Of a stretch of 43,615 nucleotides of DNA, positions 16,727 to 25,229 are shown one piece after another. This DNA is from Alphaproteobacteria bacterium (GTDB lineage: Bacteria; Pseudomonadota; Alphaproteobacteria; Bin95): positions 1 through 43,615 of the forward strand of contig JAURGE010000021.1 in the NCBI GenBank assembly GCA_030833925.1, written 5' to 3'. Numbering within the stretch: position 1 is the first letter of the stretch; each line of letters opens with the position of its first letter. Under the pieces are notes generated by a model. It was not told where the DNA came from. It did no database searches and saw only the letters and a program-made list of their open reading frames with translations. The position numbers and the translations under genes were made by a program.

Positions 16727-17521
16727 TTGCTCGACCCTGTCGCACGTGCACGAGCTTTGGGATATCCATACCACTCCCCTCCTCACGATTGCGTATGGGC
16801 AGCAGGTCAAATCATTCCATTGGTGGGCGTAGGCATTAATCAGATTGCATCAGCTCTCTCAGATGCAGGGGCTGATCCTCGTGCTAAACGCACCCCTGTC
16901 CTAGCAATAGGTTCAAACCGTGCTCCCGTTCAGCTTCGGAGAAAATTCTCTGACTTTGAACCGCCATGTGCCGTATTAATTGCAAAAGCTACTCTCAAAG
17001 ATTTTGACATCGTCTATGGAGCAGGCATTGCCAGTTATGGGGCTATTGGAGGTGCAACCTTGGCGACTTCGCCAGGTACAGAAGTAGAGACCTGGGTCAC
17101 ATGGCTTGATGATCGACAGTTAGAGCGGATGCACGAAACCGAAGGTCTGTCGTCTGGTGTGTATAAATTACTAGAATTGCAACAAATTGAGCTCAAGTTT
17201 GATCGTGGTCCAACGTGGTCAGCAGCTCGTGCTTACGTCCAAAGCGCAGGCTCGCTGAATATTGGAAATACCCCCGTGGCTCTCAGTGAAATACCCGCAA
17301 AAGGTAGAAAGCTTGCTGAGTTACGCCAGCCCCAAATCCAAGCATTATTAAGGGATCGTTTTGCCCCTAGCAAAACGATAACTCAGTTCATCGCTGAAAA
17401 CATTTCAGATGCAGCCTTAAGACAGAGGCGAACTGAAGCTATGCGAGCCAATGCTATCCCTTTCGATTGGCCACACCATCAAGATCAAACGCCTTATCGA
17501 ATGCGTCCTAGGATCTCTTAA
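16727..17521 (+). CDS. Unrecognised protein with gamma-glutamylcyclotransferase-like features
   Basis: A 264-aa soluble protein that I cannot assign to a named family. Residues about 59-66 read VLAIGSNR, recalling the YGSN loop of the GGCT/AIG2 fold. ATLATSPGTEVETWVTWLDD and RMHETEGLSSGVYKLLEL near residues 114-150 recall the GGCT pattern of ATL, PG, a LYxL-like strand, then xExG and YxR. The Glu in HETEGL would sit near the GGCT catalytic acid. This is pattern resemblance only. The start is TTG at 16727 with AGGA about 11 bp upstream. It is divergent from ubiD and ends 4 bp from the convergent TRAP permease gene. Confidence 0.7.
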   Translation: MLDPVARARALGYPYHSPPHDCVWAAGQIIPLVGVGINQIASALSDAGADPRAKRTPVLAIGSNRAPVQLRRKFSDFEPPCAVLIAKATLKDFDIVYGAGIASYGAIGGATLATSPGTEVETWVTWLDDRQLERMHETEGLSSGVYKLLELQQIELKFDRGPTWSAARAYVQSAGSLNIGNTPVALSEIPAKGRKLAELRQPQIQALLRDRFAPSKTITQFIAENISDAALRQRRTEAMRANAIPFDWPHHQDQTPYRMRPRIS

Positions 17522-17525
17522 CTTT

Positions 17526-19535
17526 TCACGAGGTCTTTGAAACGGGTGTTGATGACCGCATGAATTTACTCACGGCATAGACACCAATTAATGTTCCCAA
17601 CCCGATTAGATCTGTCAGCATCCCAGGCGCCAAGGTCCCCAAAGCGGCTAATCCTAACACCACTCGCAAGGGTAATATCAAGCGACCCGCACCATACAGC
17701 CAGCCTTCAAATGCTGAAGCCAACATCCAAACAGCCACCACCGCTGTAAAGACATCATGGACGATATCGATGAAGTCCCCTTCCAGGATCAAGGTGGGAT
17801 TGATGGCAAAAAGGAACGGCAAGACAAACAATATCCCACCAAGCCGCATTGCTCTAAAGCCTGTTTCCATAGCTGGTGATTGAGCAATAGTCGATGCTGC
17901 GACGGCTGCGACAGCAACCGGTGGTGTGATGTAACTCATCATACCCCAATATAAAATGAAGAGATGGCCAGCAACTGGATGAAGCCCGCTGTCTACCATC
18001 GCCCCGCCCATCACAACTGCTAAGAAGATGTAACAGGCAGACACGGTCATACCCATACCAAGCACAAAGCTCGTGATCGCTCCCAAGCCGAGTAGAAGGA
18101 AAACGCTTCCTTCGGCAAAACGCAGAAGCTCACTGGAGAACGCAGGGCCAACACCAGTGATGGATAAGGCCCCGATGATCATTCCGATGCCAACCAAAAT
18201 TCCCACGATGTTTACAATTGTCTTGCCTGCATCGAGCAGTAATTCGATGAAACCAGCAAACCCAAACGGTTTCTCGCCGCGTGCCAAACTCGTTATCACG
18301 CTTGTTACTATCAGAATCAGTGTAGCAAAGTACGGCGCAAATACTTCAATACGAAGTACCAGAAGCATATAAATCAAAGCCGCGAGACTAAATAGGTAAT
18401 GCCAACCTGAAATGAATGTCGCCCAAAGGTTTGGAATTTCTTCGGCGGGCTGTCCTTTTAGTCCAACCTTAGCTGCATAATTATCTACCTGCAGCAAAAG
18501 CGCGAGATAAAATAGGAATGCCGGTACTGCTGCAGCAATAATGATATCGGCGTAGGGCATGTTCAAATTTTCAGCCATGAGGAATGCAACGGCGCCCATT
18601 ACAGGTGGCATGAGCGCACCACCAGTTGAAGCGCAAGCTTCAACCGCACCGGCGTAAGCAGGGGGATATCCTGCTCTTTTCATGGTTGGGATTGTTATCT
18701 TTCCTGTCGTAACCACGTTCGAAATGACAGATCCTGACAGCGAACCAAAGAAACCGGACGAAATAATTGCAACTTTTGCTGGGCCGCCTCTTGTTTTACC
18801 TAAGAGTGCGGTAGCGAACGCTAGGAAGAAATCCCCTCCACCAGTGACAACCAACGCCGATCCAAAAACTAGAAAACCAATAAGTAAATTAGTCACCGCA
18901 CGCATAGGCACGCCAATGATGCTTTCTGTACCTAACGCATGCGTGCGGACAAACTCTGAGAGCTCTGAAGGCGGTCCCCACAGGAATCCAGGCATATATT
19001 CAGCAAACATCGGGTAAACAAAAAAGAAAATACAAACGGAAAACAAAATTAAACCGCCTGCGCGCCGAACTCCTTCAAGACAAAGTGCACAAATTGCAGC
19101 AGCAATAATGGTTGCCTCCAAAGGAGCAATTATATCCCAGCCTTCTTGAATAATACGTTCTCCATTGTAGGAGAGATAGAACGCACACCCTATAGTTATA
19201 ATAAACAAGATCCAATCATAAAATGGAACTCTATTTTCTGCACCTTTATTCATAGGGTATATTAGAAAAACTAAAGATAGAATTAGACCTATGATTATAT
19301 AATAATACGATGTATCGATAATTAGTGTTGGTTCAAAAATATTCGCAATCCACCAATCGTATATCGATTTTGGAAAGACAATATCAATTACGTAATTTAT
19401 TAATCCCACTTTGTTCATATTAAGAACAAGAGCGATCATGATGAATACAATTAAGAGAAGACGCACAAGTCCAGAAATGCGGCCATCTGGCGGATCATCG
19501 CTTTGGATCTCACCCTGTAAGCTTTCAGCACTCAT
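17526..19535 (-). CDS. TRAP transporter, fused small and large permease subunits (DctQM fusion)
   Basis: A 669-aa inner-membrane protein with roughly 16-18 hydrophobic segments. The N-terminal third corresponds to the 4-TM subunit plus extra helices (to about residue 175). The remainder is the 12-TM DctM subunit, with LIGFLVFGSALVVTGGGDFFL, GSLSGSVISNVVTTGKITIPTMKRAGY and ACASTGGALMPPVMGAVAFLMAE, typical of TAXI-type TRAP fusions. It should couple sodium or proton flow to uptake of a dicarboxylate-like solute with a periplasmic TAXI binding protein, but no such gene lies beside it. The ribosome binding site is GGGGGCGA. The downstream neighbour is convergent, 4 bp away. Confidence 0.9.
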   Translation of the reverse strand: MSAESLQGEIQSDDPPDGRISGLVRLLLIVFIMIALVLNMNKVGLINYVIDIVFPKSIYDWWIANIFEPTLIIDTSYYYIIIGLILSLVFLIYPMNKGAENRVPFYDWILFIITIGCAFYLSYNGERIIQEGWDIIAPLEATIIAAAICALCLEGVRRAGGLILFSVCIFFFVYPMFAEYMPGFLWGPPSELSEFVRTHALGTESIIGVPMRAVTNLLIGFLVFGSALVVTGGGDFFLAFATALLGKTRGGPAKVAIISSGFFGSLSGSVISNVVTTGKITIPTMKRAGYPPAYAGAVEACASTGGALMPPVMGAVAFLMAENLNMPYADIIIAAAVPAFLFYLALLLQVDNYAAKVGLKGQPAEEIPNLWATFISGWHYLFSLAALIYMLLVLRIEVFAPYFATLILIVTSVITSLARGEKPFGFAGFIELLLDAGKTIVNIVGILVGIGMIIGALSITGVGPAFSSELLRFAEGSVFLLLGLGAITSFVLGMGMTVSACYIFLAVVMGGAMVDSGLHPVAGHLFILYWGMMSYITPPVAVAAVAASTIAQSPAMETGFRAMRLGGILFVLPFLFAINPTLILEGDFIDIVHDVFTAVVAVWMLASAFEGWLYGAGRLILPLRVVLGLAALGTLAPGMLTDLIGLGTLIGVYAVSKFMRSSTPVSKTS

Positions 19536-19837
19536 AGCTCAGTCGCCCCCTGTGTATTTTATTTCCCGACCCTATCTGCAAGGTACGGAATCTTTTTTGA
19601 GCTGATCATTATGAAGACCAGCGGCACACGGGCAAGGGTCTTTTAACGAACTTAGTTATTTATTTCGAAAAGATTTTTCAGCTAAACACCGCGAAAAATT
19701 ATTACTCATAAATTTAGAAAGTTAACGCAAAGATTTCGACTACGTAATAAGTCATCTGGACAACAATCAATCTCAAAATGTTTAAGTGAAATTTACCAAT
19801 AAAACTGTGATGGTACGAATGTTTTAGTTTGAATAAG
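19536..19837. other. Intergenic region upstream of the TRAP permease gene; nothing recognised
   Basis: About 300 bp of AT-rich DNA between the TRAP permease start and the terminator at 19838. It should contain the TRAP promoter. I found no tRNA, gene, repeat or clear operator in it. Confidence 0.5.
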
Positions 19838-19867
19838 ATAAAAAAAGCCGGACCCGCAGGGTCCGGC
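19838..19867 (-). terminator. Rho-independent terminator (minus strand) downstream of the trxB-lysR unit
   Basis: Read on the minus strand, GCCGGACCC pairs perfectly with GGGTCCGGC (9 bp, 3-nt loop, 19847-19867) and is followed by a run of seven or more T (19838-19846). It lies about 200 bp beyond the lysR stop, so the transcript ending here has a long structured 3' region or is a separate RNA. Confidence 0.88.
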
Positions 19868-20070
19868 CTAAATAGAACAGGGAGGCTAACGTCTTTCGAC
19901 GCCCGGATCTAGTATGTGCAATCAAATACATACATTTTCCGTAATCGCGAATCGGCGATCTATATCTTGTATACTTGGTCGGTTAATTTATAGGTAGAAC
20001 AACTATAACTAGGAGGCATGCGTGAAACGCATGGCTCTTGTACAAAGGGGGAAATCCTACCCCGCTGCTG
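19868..20070 (-). ncRNA. Hairpin-rich segment between lysR and its terminator: candidate small RNA or structured 3' UTR
   Basis: On the minus strand this segment holds successive small stems: GGGG/CCCC near 20047-20063, a 7-bp CATGCGT/ACGCATG stem at 20018-20034, ATCGC/GCGAT at 19944-19959, GTATGT/ACATAC at 19912-19933, and CGTC-GAAA-GACG (a GNRA tetraloop) at about 19890-19901. The strong terminator at 19838 follows. No long open frame fits. I do not recognise tmRNA, SRP RNA, 6S or RNase P features. It is therefore only a candidate. A competing plus-strand reading exists, with AGGAGG at 20011 before a 37-codon frame starting GTG at 20022. Confidence 0.35.
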
Positions 20071-21000
20071 CTAACTCCGGCTTAGTTTTTCTCGCGGCGC
20101 GGGCACCGCCCAAGCTTCATTTAAGCTACGAATGAGAAAATCACGGAACATGGAAATCCGCATAGAATCTCTTAATTCCTCCGGATATACAAAGTACATG
20201 TCAATTTCTGGCCCCACCAAATCGGGCAATACATGCACAAGCTCCGCGCTGAGGCGGGTCATATAACTCGGCAAGGGCGCAATACCTAACCCTGAAACAA
20301 CAGCACGATAAATACCGTAAATATTATTCACTTTTAACACTGGTCTGATGCCATGGTCATCGACCTGCAACCCTAAAGGCCAATTGATTGAAGGCGTTGG
20401 AACCGGGCCATCATCGCCAAACACAATTAAATGCCCGTCTAAATCTTCAACTGATTTGGGCATCCCATGTGCCCTGAGATACTCAGGCGAAGCATAAAGC
20501 CTTGATCTTACAGTTCGCAAATGCCGTTGAATAAGATCCCCACGTGTTGGCATAGCAAAACGAATTGCGCAGTCCGCCTCACGCATAGTTATGTCGAGAT
20601 CGGAATCAGTAAGAATCAGGCTGACATCGATACCGGGATAATCTTCTATGAACTTTTTAATTTCTCGAGTGAGCCAAGTAGAACCGAAAGCAACTGTAGT
20701 CGTTATCCGTAAAGGGCCTTCTGGGCGTTCCTTTGAATCTGTCAGAACAGCCTCTGTCATTGCCAGCTGATGGAAAACATCGTGAACGCTTCGATACAAT
20801 AACTCTCCCTGCTCAGTAAGGATCAGGCCTCTCGCATGACGATGAAAAAGCATTACACCCAAGCTTTCTTCAAGCGAGTGAACCTGCCGACTAACAGCGG
20901 ACTGCGACAATGATAAAGTGTCACCAGCATGGGTGAAGCTTCCAGCATCTGCTACAGCATGGAAAACCCTAAGCTTGTCCCAGTCCATCCTTGACTTCAT
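20071..21000 (-). CDS. LysR-family transcriptional regulator
   Basis: A 309-aa LysR-type regulator. The N-terminal winged helix (residues about 6-65) has WDKLRVFHAVADAGSFTHAGDTL, SQSAVSRQVHSLEESLGVMLFHR and GLILTEQGELLY. The C-terminal effector domain begins about residue 95 (GPLRITTTVAFGSTWL) and includes a Cys (EADCAIRF), which could be redox-sensitive; that is speculation. Its ATG overlaps the trxB stop as ATGA, so it is made only when trxB is translated. That arrangement differs from the usual divergent LysR target layout. The target is unknown; autoregulation of the trxB operon is one possibility. Transcription probably runs on to the terminator at 19838. Confidence 0.93.
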   Translation of the reverse strand: MKSRMDWDKLRVFHAVADAGSFTHAGDTLSLSQSAVSRQVHSLEESLGVMLFHRHARGLILTEQGELLYRSVHDVFHQLAMTEAVLTDSKERPEGPLRITTTVAFGSTWLTREIKKFIEDYPGIDVSLILTDSDLDITMREADCAIRFAMPTRGDLIQRHLRTVRSRLYASPEYLRAHGMPKSVEDLDGHLIVFGDDGPVPTPSINWPLGLQVDDHGIRPVLKVNNIYGIYRAVVSGLGIAPLPSYMTRLSAELVHVLPDLVGPEIDMYFVYPEELRDSMRISMFRDFLIRSLNEAWAVPAPREKLSRS

Positions 21001-21965
21001 TCAGCGGCCACGCTCATTGCGTCCTCCTGCTCTGCCAACCAGCCCTCCGCATCGAGAGCAGCCATACAGCCCATACCCGCTGCAGTAACAGCTTGCCTAT
21101 ATTGTTTGTCGCGGACATCGCCGGCCGCAAATACCCCAGGCACATTGGTTCTCGTGGACGCATCTATCGGCTTTATATAGCCTTCAGGATCTAAATCTAT
21201 TTTGCCCTGAAAAATATCAGTATTTGGGCGATGACCAATTGCAACAAAAACTCCATCTACCGATAACACTTTTGATTCATTAGTTTTTACGTCTCGAATG
21301 GAAATTCCAGTAACACCAAGCGGTTCATCGACACCAATAACCTCGTCTAAAACGCTATCCCAAATAACTTTGATTTTTGGATTTCTCGCAAGACGATCTT
21401 GCAGGATCTTCTCTGCTCTAAACTCACCCCTACGGTGAATTACCGTCACTTTTTTAGCATGGTTAGTAAGATAAAGGGCCTCCTCAACAGCTGTATTACC
21501 ACCTCCTATTACAGCTACTTCCTTTTCACGGAAGAAAAAACCATCACAGGTAGCGCATGCCGACACACCAAATCCCATGAACTTTTGCTCGCTCTCCAAG
21601 CCGAGCCATTTTGCTTCAGCTCCCGTCGCAATAATTACACTATCGGACACAAACTTATCACCAGAGTCCCCAACGGAAACAAACGGCCGTTTAGAAAAAT
21701 CCACATCACTAATTATGTCGTAGACTAGTCTTGTTCCAACCTTTTCCGCCTGCTCCCGCATTTGATCCATTAGCCACGGTCCTTGAATCACATCTGAGAA
21801 GCCAGGATAATTCTCGACATCAGTGGTAATTGTTAACTGCCCGCCAGGTGCCAAACCTTGCACTAAAATTGGCTCTAGACCGGCTCTAGCCGCATATATT
21901 GCTGCCGTGTAGCCAGCAGGACCCGAACCTATAATCAAAACCTTAGTTTTGTGCTGGACCGACAT
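20997..21965 (-). CDS. trxB: Thioredoxin-disulfide reductase
   Basis: A 322-aa flavoprotein that passes electrons from NADPH to thioredoxin in the cytoplasm. The FAD motif IIGSGPAGYTAAIYAARAGL is at residues about 11-30. The redox-active pair Cys137/Cys140 lies in SACATCDGFFF, the NADPH motif is VIGGGNTAVEEALYL followed by HRRGEFRA, and the second FAD motif is GVFAAGDVRDKQYRQAVTAAGMG. The low-molecular-weight TrxB architecture is complete. It is coupled to the downstream lysR by an ATGA overlap and divergent from the Lrp-type regulator. Confidence 0.96.
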   Translation of the reverse strand: MSVQHKTKVLIIGSGPAGYTAAIYAARAGLEPILVQGLAPGGQLTITTDVENYPGFSDVIQGPWLMDQMREQAEKVGTRLVYDIISDVDFSKRPFVSVGDSGDKFVSDSVIIATGAEAKWLGLESEQKFMGFGVSACATCDGFFFREKEVAVIGGGNTAVEEALYLTNHAKKVTVIHRRGEFRAEKILQDRLARNPKIKVIWDSVLDEVIGVDEPLGVTGISIRDVKTNESKVLSVDGVFVAIGHRPNTDIFQGKIDLDPEGYIKPIDASTRTNVPGVFAAGDVRDKQYRQAVTAAGMGCMAALDAEGWLAEQEDAMSVAAE

Positions 21966-22131
21966 TTCGCCAACCTCTCATCTAAACCAACGAATCATCA
22001 CTATCTCTATGATGCCAGGAAGAAATAGTGGAGTCTGCTTTGTACAGATATGTTGATGGGCTATCTGTGTAATAATCTTTTAAAAAATTTGGCTAAACCG
22101 TCATCATCAGCGGATATAGAAAGTGCGGACA

Positions 22132-22602
22132 ATGAAATTAGATCGCATAAATAAAAAAATACTGTCTGACCTCCAGAATAATGGTCGTCTGTCAAATGTT
22201 GAGTTAGCCGCTAATGCTGGGATTTCACCACCCCCATGTCTTCGTCGGCTTCGAATGCTGGAGGAGGAAGGGTATATCCGAGGGTATTTTGCAGACCTTG
22301 AGCCGAATATGCTTGGCTACGAGGCAGAGTATTTCGCTCTTGTGGGCTTGGAAAGCCAGGCTCTTGATAGACTCAAGGCATTTGAAACCACCGTATCTTC
22401 CTGGCCGGAGGTTAGAGAATGTCACATGATCCGTGGGGGAGGTGATTTTCTCTTAAGAGTAGTGGCTATGGATAACTCGCACGAGAACACACTCACCCAG
22501 CGCCTAACAAGTACGAAAGATGTACTCAGGGTCACGACTTTTCCCGTAGTCCAAACTGCCAAAAGACTTCCTGGTGTGCCTATACAGATAGCTGAAGATT
22601 AA
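22132..22602 (+). CDS. Lrp/AsnC-family transcriptional regulator
   Basis: A 156-aa feast/famine regulator. The N-terminal helix-turn-helix domain has LDRINKKILSDLQNNGRLSNVELA and ISPPPCLRRLRMLEEEGYIRGYFA. The C-terminal RAM/ligand domain holds VRECHMIRGGGDFLLRVVA, the typical amino-acid effector and oligomerisation region, and ends TFPVVQTAKRLPGVPI. I choose ATG 22132 (MKLDRINKK), as in homologs; an in-frame GTG at 22123 would add three residues. It likely binds amino acids and controls unlinked or divergent genes; the target is unknown. It is divergent from trxB and ends 2 bp before the convergent DNA ligase gene. Confidence 0.93.
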   Translation: MKLDRINKKILSDLQNNGRLSNVELAANAGISPPPCLRRLRMLEEEGYIRGYFADLEPNMLGYEAEYFALVGLESQALDRLKAFETTVSSWPEVRECHMIRGGGDFLLRVVAMDNSHENTLTQRLTSTKDVLRVTTFPVVQTAKRLPGVPIQIAED

Positions 22603-22604
22603 CT

Positions 22605-24224
22605 TCAAGAAGCATTAATATACTTAATCACTGCTGCCAGTGCCTCGGCTTCGTTTACCGGTTTGTCCCATCTAATACGCTTAATTCGAGGAAATCTAAG
22701 AGCGACACCTGATTTATGTCGCGTTGAAGTCTGAGCTGCGTCAAATGCTATCTCCAATACAAGACCTGGCGTGACAGAACGCACGGGACCATAGCGTTTA
22801 TCAGTATTCTCCCGGACCCATTTATCTAACTTAACCAGTTCTTGGTCTGTATATCCAGAATAAGCCTTACAAACGGGAACTAGCGTATTAGCGTCTTTCC
22901 AAGCACCAAGTGTAAAATCTGAGTAATAAGACGATCTTCGTCCATGACCCCTCTGCGCGTACATGACTACCAGATCGACCGTAAGTGGTTCCCTCTTCCA
23001 CTTAAACCATTGATTTTTTGGCCGCCCTGGCACGTAAGACGTAAACTTATCTTTTATCATCAGCCCTTCAATTCCGGCCGCTCGGGCACTTGAGCGAATT
23101 TCAATTAACTCACGCCAATTTGAAAAAGGTACCAGCGGCGAAAGGTCAATAATGTCTGGTGCCTTACGCGCCCACGCCTCAAGTCGCTTACGTCGCTCTA
23201 TAAACGGCAATGACCTTAGATCTTCATCGCCCTCAAAAAGTAGGTCATAAGCCCGAATACACGCAGGCAGTTCGGCAATCAGCTTTGGACCCGGTGTTTT
23301 CCGTCCCAATCGTTTTTGCAGAGCTGAAAATGACTCTACCGCCATAGATTCGTTTGGTTTGGGTGTCCTGATGAGTAGCTCTCCATCTATCACCGCATCA
23401 AAATCAAGATGCTGCACAATTTCTGGAAAGCTATTACCGATATCTTCCCCAGTCCTAGTGAACAGCTTCCTTTGGCCATTGCGAGAAGCAGCCTGAACGC
23501 GGATACCATCCCACTTCCATTCAGCAAGATAGTTTTTGGGGTCAAGTTCACTAAGCAGTGCTTCTTCTAGAGGATTTGCCAGCATTACAGGTCTGAAACC
23601 TGCACCTACCGCAGGATCTGGCTTTTTACCCCTTCCCTCCAGCCAATCAAAAAGATCGTAATATGGAGGACTGACCGAATACCAAATTTCCTCTATATCG
23701 CTCACTGATGCATCAAAAGCATCTGCTAGAGCCATCTTGGCCAGCCTCGCCGAAACACCCACACGCAGACCACCTGTTACCAGTTTTAAAAGTGCCCAAC
23801 GCCCGTTGTAATCCAATTGATCTAGCCAATACTTTAAAGTCGGTGTCGCTGCTGCCTTTTTGGCATTCAGCAAACTCTCAACTACATCCGTAAGCTTTGG
23901 TTGGAAGTACTCGCCGTCCGGCCAGATTAACGCAACAGTTTCCGCCAGATCGCCAACATAGTCATACGACATAGCGAAAAGTTCTGGCTCAATTTGACCG
24001 CCTGCCAGAGCTCGCACCGCTGCTGGTTTTACGCCAGGTAATCTTAGATCCCCTGTTAAAGCCGCAAGTGCATACCCACGCGCAGGGTCTGGCGTTTCCT
24101 CTAGATATCGCCCAATCAAACGAAGCTTGGCATTCCTTCCATTTGTGAACACCAGGCTATCTAGAAGACGTGAAAAATTTTCTATTGGTTTATTCCAATC
24201 ATTCGCTTTCTTCCTCACGACCAC
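22605..24224 (-). CDS. ATP-dependent DNA ligase (ligase-exonuclease repair pair, PP_1105-like)
   Basis: A 539-aa ATP-dependent DNA ligase that seals nicks through an enzyme-AMP intermediate. An N-terminal DNA-binding domain (residues about 15-190) precedes the nucleotidyltransferase domain. Motif I is AEWKWDGIR with nucleophile Lys237; later motifs include FDAVIDGELLIR, GIEGLMIKDKF and QWFKWKRE. The OB-fold ends with HKSGVALRFPRIKRIRWDK. This ligase type normally travels with an MBL exonuclease, a DEXH helicase and the phosphatase PdeM; only the exonuclease is here. It overlaps the exonuclease stop by 26 bp. The GTG start at 24224 is tentative (GTG 24218 is also possible). Confidence 0.93.
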   Translation of the reverse strand: MVVRKKANDWNKPIENFSRLLDSLVFTNGRNAKLRLIGRYLEETPDPARGYALAALTGDLRLPGVKPAAVRALAGGQIEPELFAMSYDYVGDLAETVALIWPDGEYFQPKLTDVVESLLNAKKAAATPTLKYWLDQLDYNGRWALLKLVTGGLRVGVSARLAKMALADAFDASVSDIEEIWYSVSPPYYDLFDWLEGRGKKPDPAVGAGFRPVMLANPLEEALLSELDPKNYLAEWKWDGIRVQAASRNGQRKLFTRTGEDIGNSFPEIVQHLDFDAVIDGELLIRTPKPNESMAVESFSALQKRLGRKTPGPKLIAELPACIRAYDLLFEGDEDLRSLPFIERRKRLEAWARKAPDIIDLSPLVPFSNWRELIEIRSSARAAGIEGLMIKDKFTSYVPGRPKNQWFKWKREPLTVDLVVMYAQRGHGRRSSYYSDFTLGAWKDANTLVPVCKAYSGYTDQELVKLDKWVRENTDKRYGPVRSVTPGLVLEIAFDAAQTSTRHKSGVALRFPRIKRIRWDKPVNEAEALAAVIKYINAS

Positions 24225-25206
24225 TTAGACGAAGGGGGGTCGCTTCTTGCCCTTGCTTGGACAATGCAAAAGCTAAAGCGTCTTCTCGTCCGTGAGTAAT
24301 CCAAACTTTACTGGCCTGCGTTTCTGCACATGTTTTAAGTAAGTCATTCCAGTCAGCATGATCTGAAATGATCAGAGGCACCTCTGCACCACGCTGTCGG
24401 GCTCGGGCGCGAACTTGCATCCATCCTGACGCAACAGCGATGCGAGGGTTATTGAAGCGCCGCGACCACCGATCTGTTGTTGCAGAAGGTGGCGCCAAAA
24501 CCAAACCTACTGAAAGCGCAGTTTTGTTCGCCGTTTGAACTGACTGTACATTTCCAAAATTATTACCAAATGCCGTGTAAAGGTTTGTTAATTCCACCAG
24601 TGCACCATGAAGATAAATAGGCTCATCAAAACCAGCACTTCTCAACAGAGATAAAATCCTTTGACATTTTCCGAGGCCATAGACGCCTAGTAAATGAGGT
24701 TGTTCTGGAAAGGCAGAAATTGATCGGAGTAGCCTATCTATTTGGCTCTCTGGCTTTGGATGGCGAAATACTGGCAGTGCGAAGGTAGCCTCTGTTACAA
24801 AAAGATCACAACGGACTGGTTCAAACGGTGCGGCAGTAGGATCGGGTTGCCGCTTATAATCCCCTGAAATAACCGCCCGATAACCGCGGTACTCGATTAC
24901 GATCTGTGCACTACCAAGTACATGTCCTGCTGGAGCAAACCATAGAGAAACATCACCTATTCGAAATTCTTGCCCATACCGTGCAGACTGATAATGCGCC
25001 CCATCCGATGGATAACGGACCTTCATAATTGAGAGCGTTTCTTGCGTTGCCAGGACGTTATTATGACCTGGTCGGGCATGATCAGCGTGACCATGCGTTA
25101 TTATTGCACGATCGACTGGCCTAGCAGGATCAATAAAAACACCTGCAGGATCGCAATACAGTCCCTCGGGCCGAAGTTTTAACCAGTCAAAGTGTTGCGC
25201 CGACAT
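24199..25206 (-). CDS. Ligase-associated DNA exonuclease (metallo-beta-lactamase/beta-CASP fold)
   Basis: A 335-aa metallo-beta-lactamase-fold nuclease related to SNM1/Artemis. The metal-binding motif THGHADHARPGH sits at residues 37-48 (H38, H40, D42, H43). AGHVLGSAQIVIEYRG with a further His and VISGDYKRQPDPTA with an Asp follow, then the beta-CASP part, ending near SDHADWNDLL and WITHGRED. This layout is that of the exonuclease that accompanies ATP-dependent DNA ligases in repair of DNA damage, such as crosslinks in some bacteria. The gene precedes and overlaps the ligase gene, so they form one transcription unit. The adjacent universal stress gene on the same strand may be co-transcribed. 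Confidence 0.93.
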   Translation of the reverse strand: MSAQHFDWLKLRPEGLYCDPAGVFIDPARPVDRAIITHGHADHARPGHNNVLATQETLSIMKVRYPSDGAHYQSARYGQEFRIGDVSLWFAPAGHVLGSAQIVIEYRGYRAVISGDYKRQPDPTAAPFEPVRCDLFVTEATFALPVFRHPKPESQIDRLLRSISAFPEQPHLLGVYGLGKCQRILSLLRSAGFDEPIYLHGALVELTNLYTAFGNNFGNVQSVQTANKTALSVGLVLAPPSATTDRWSRRFNNPRIAVASGWMQVRARARQRGAEVPLIISDHADWNDLLKTCAETQASKVWITHGREDALAFALSKQGQEATPLRLSGREEESE

Positions 25207-25229
25207 AACGCAGTGAGAAATAACCCACT

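Noticed and set aside
19838-20070. tmRNA, SRP RNA, 6S RNA or RNase P RNA in the hairpin-rich gap
   Set aside because: None of their diagnostic segments (for example the SRP GGAA-loop region or the tmRNA acceptor end) is visible on either strand.
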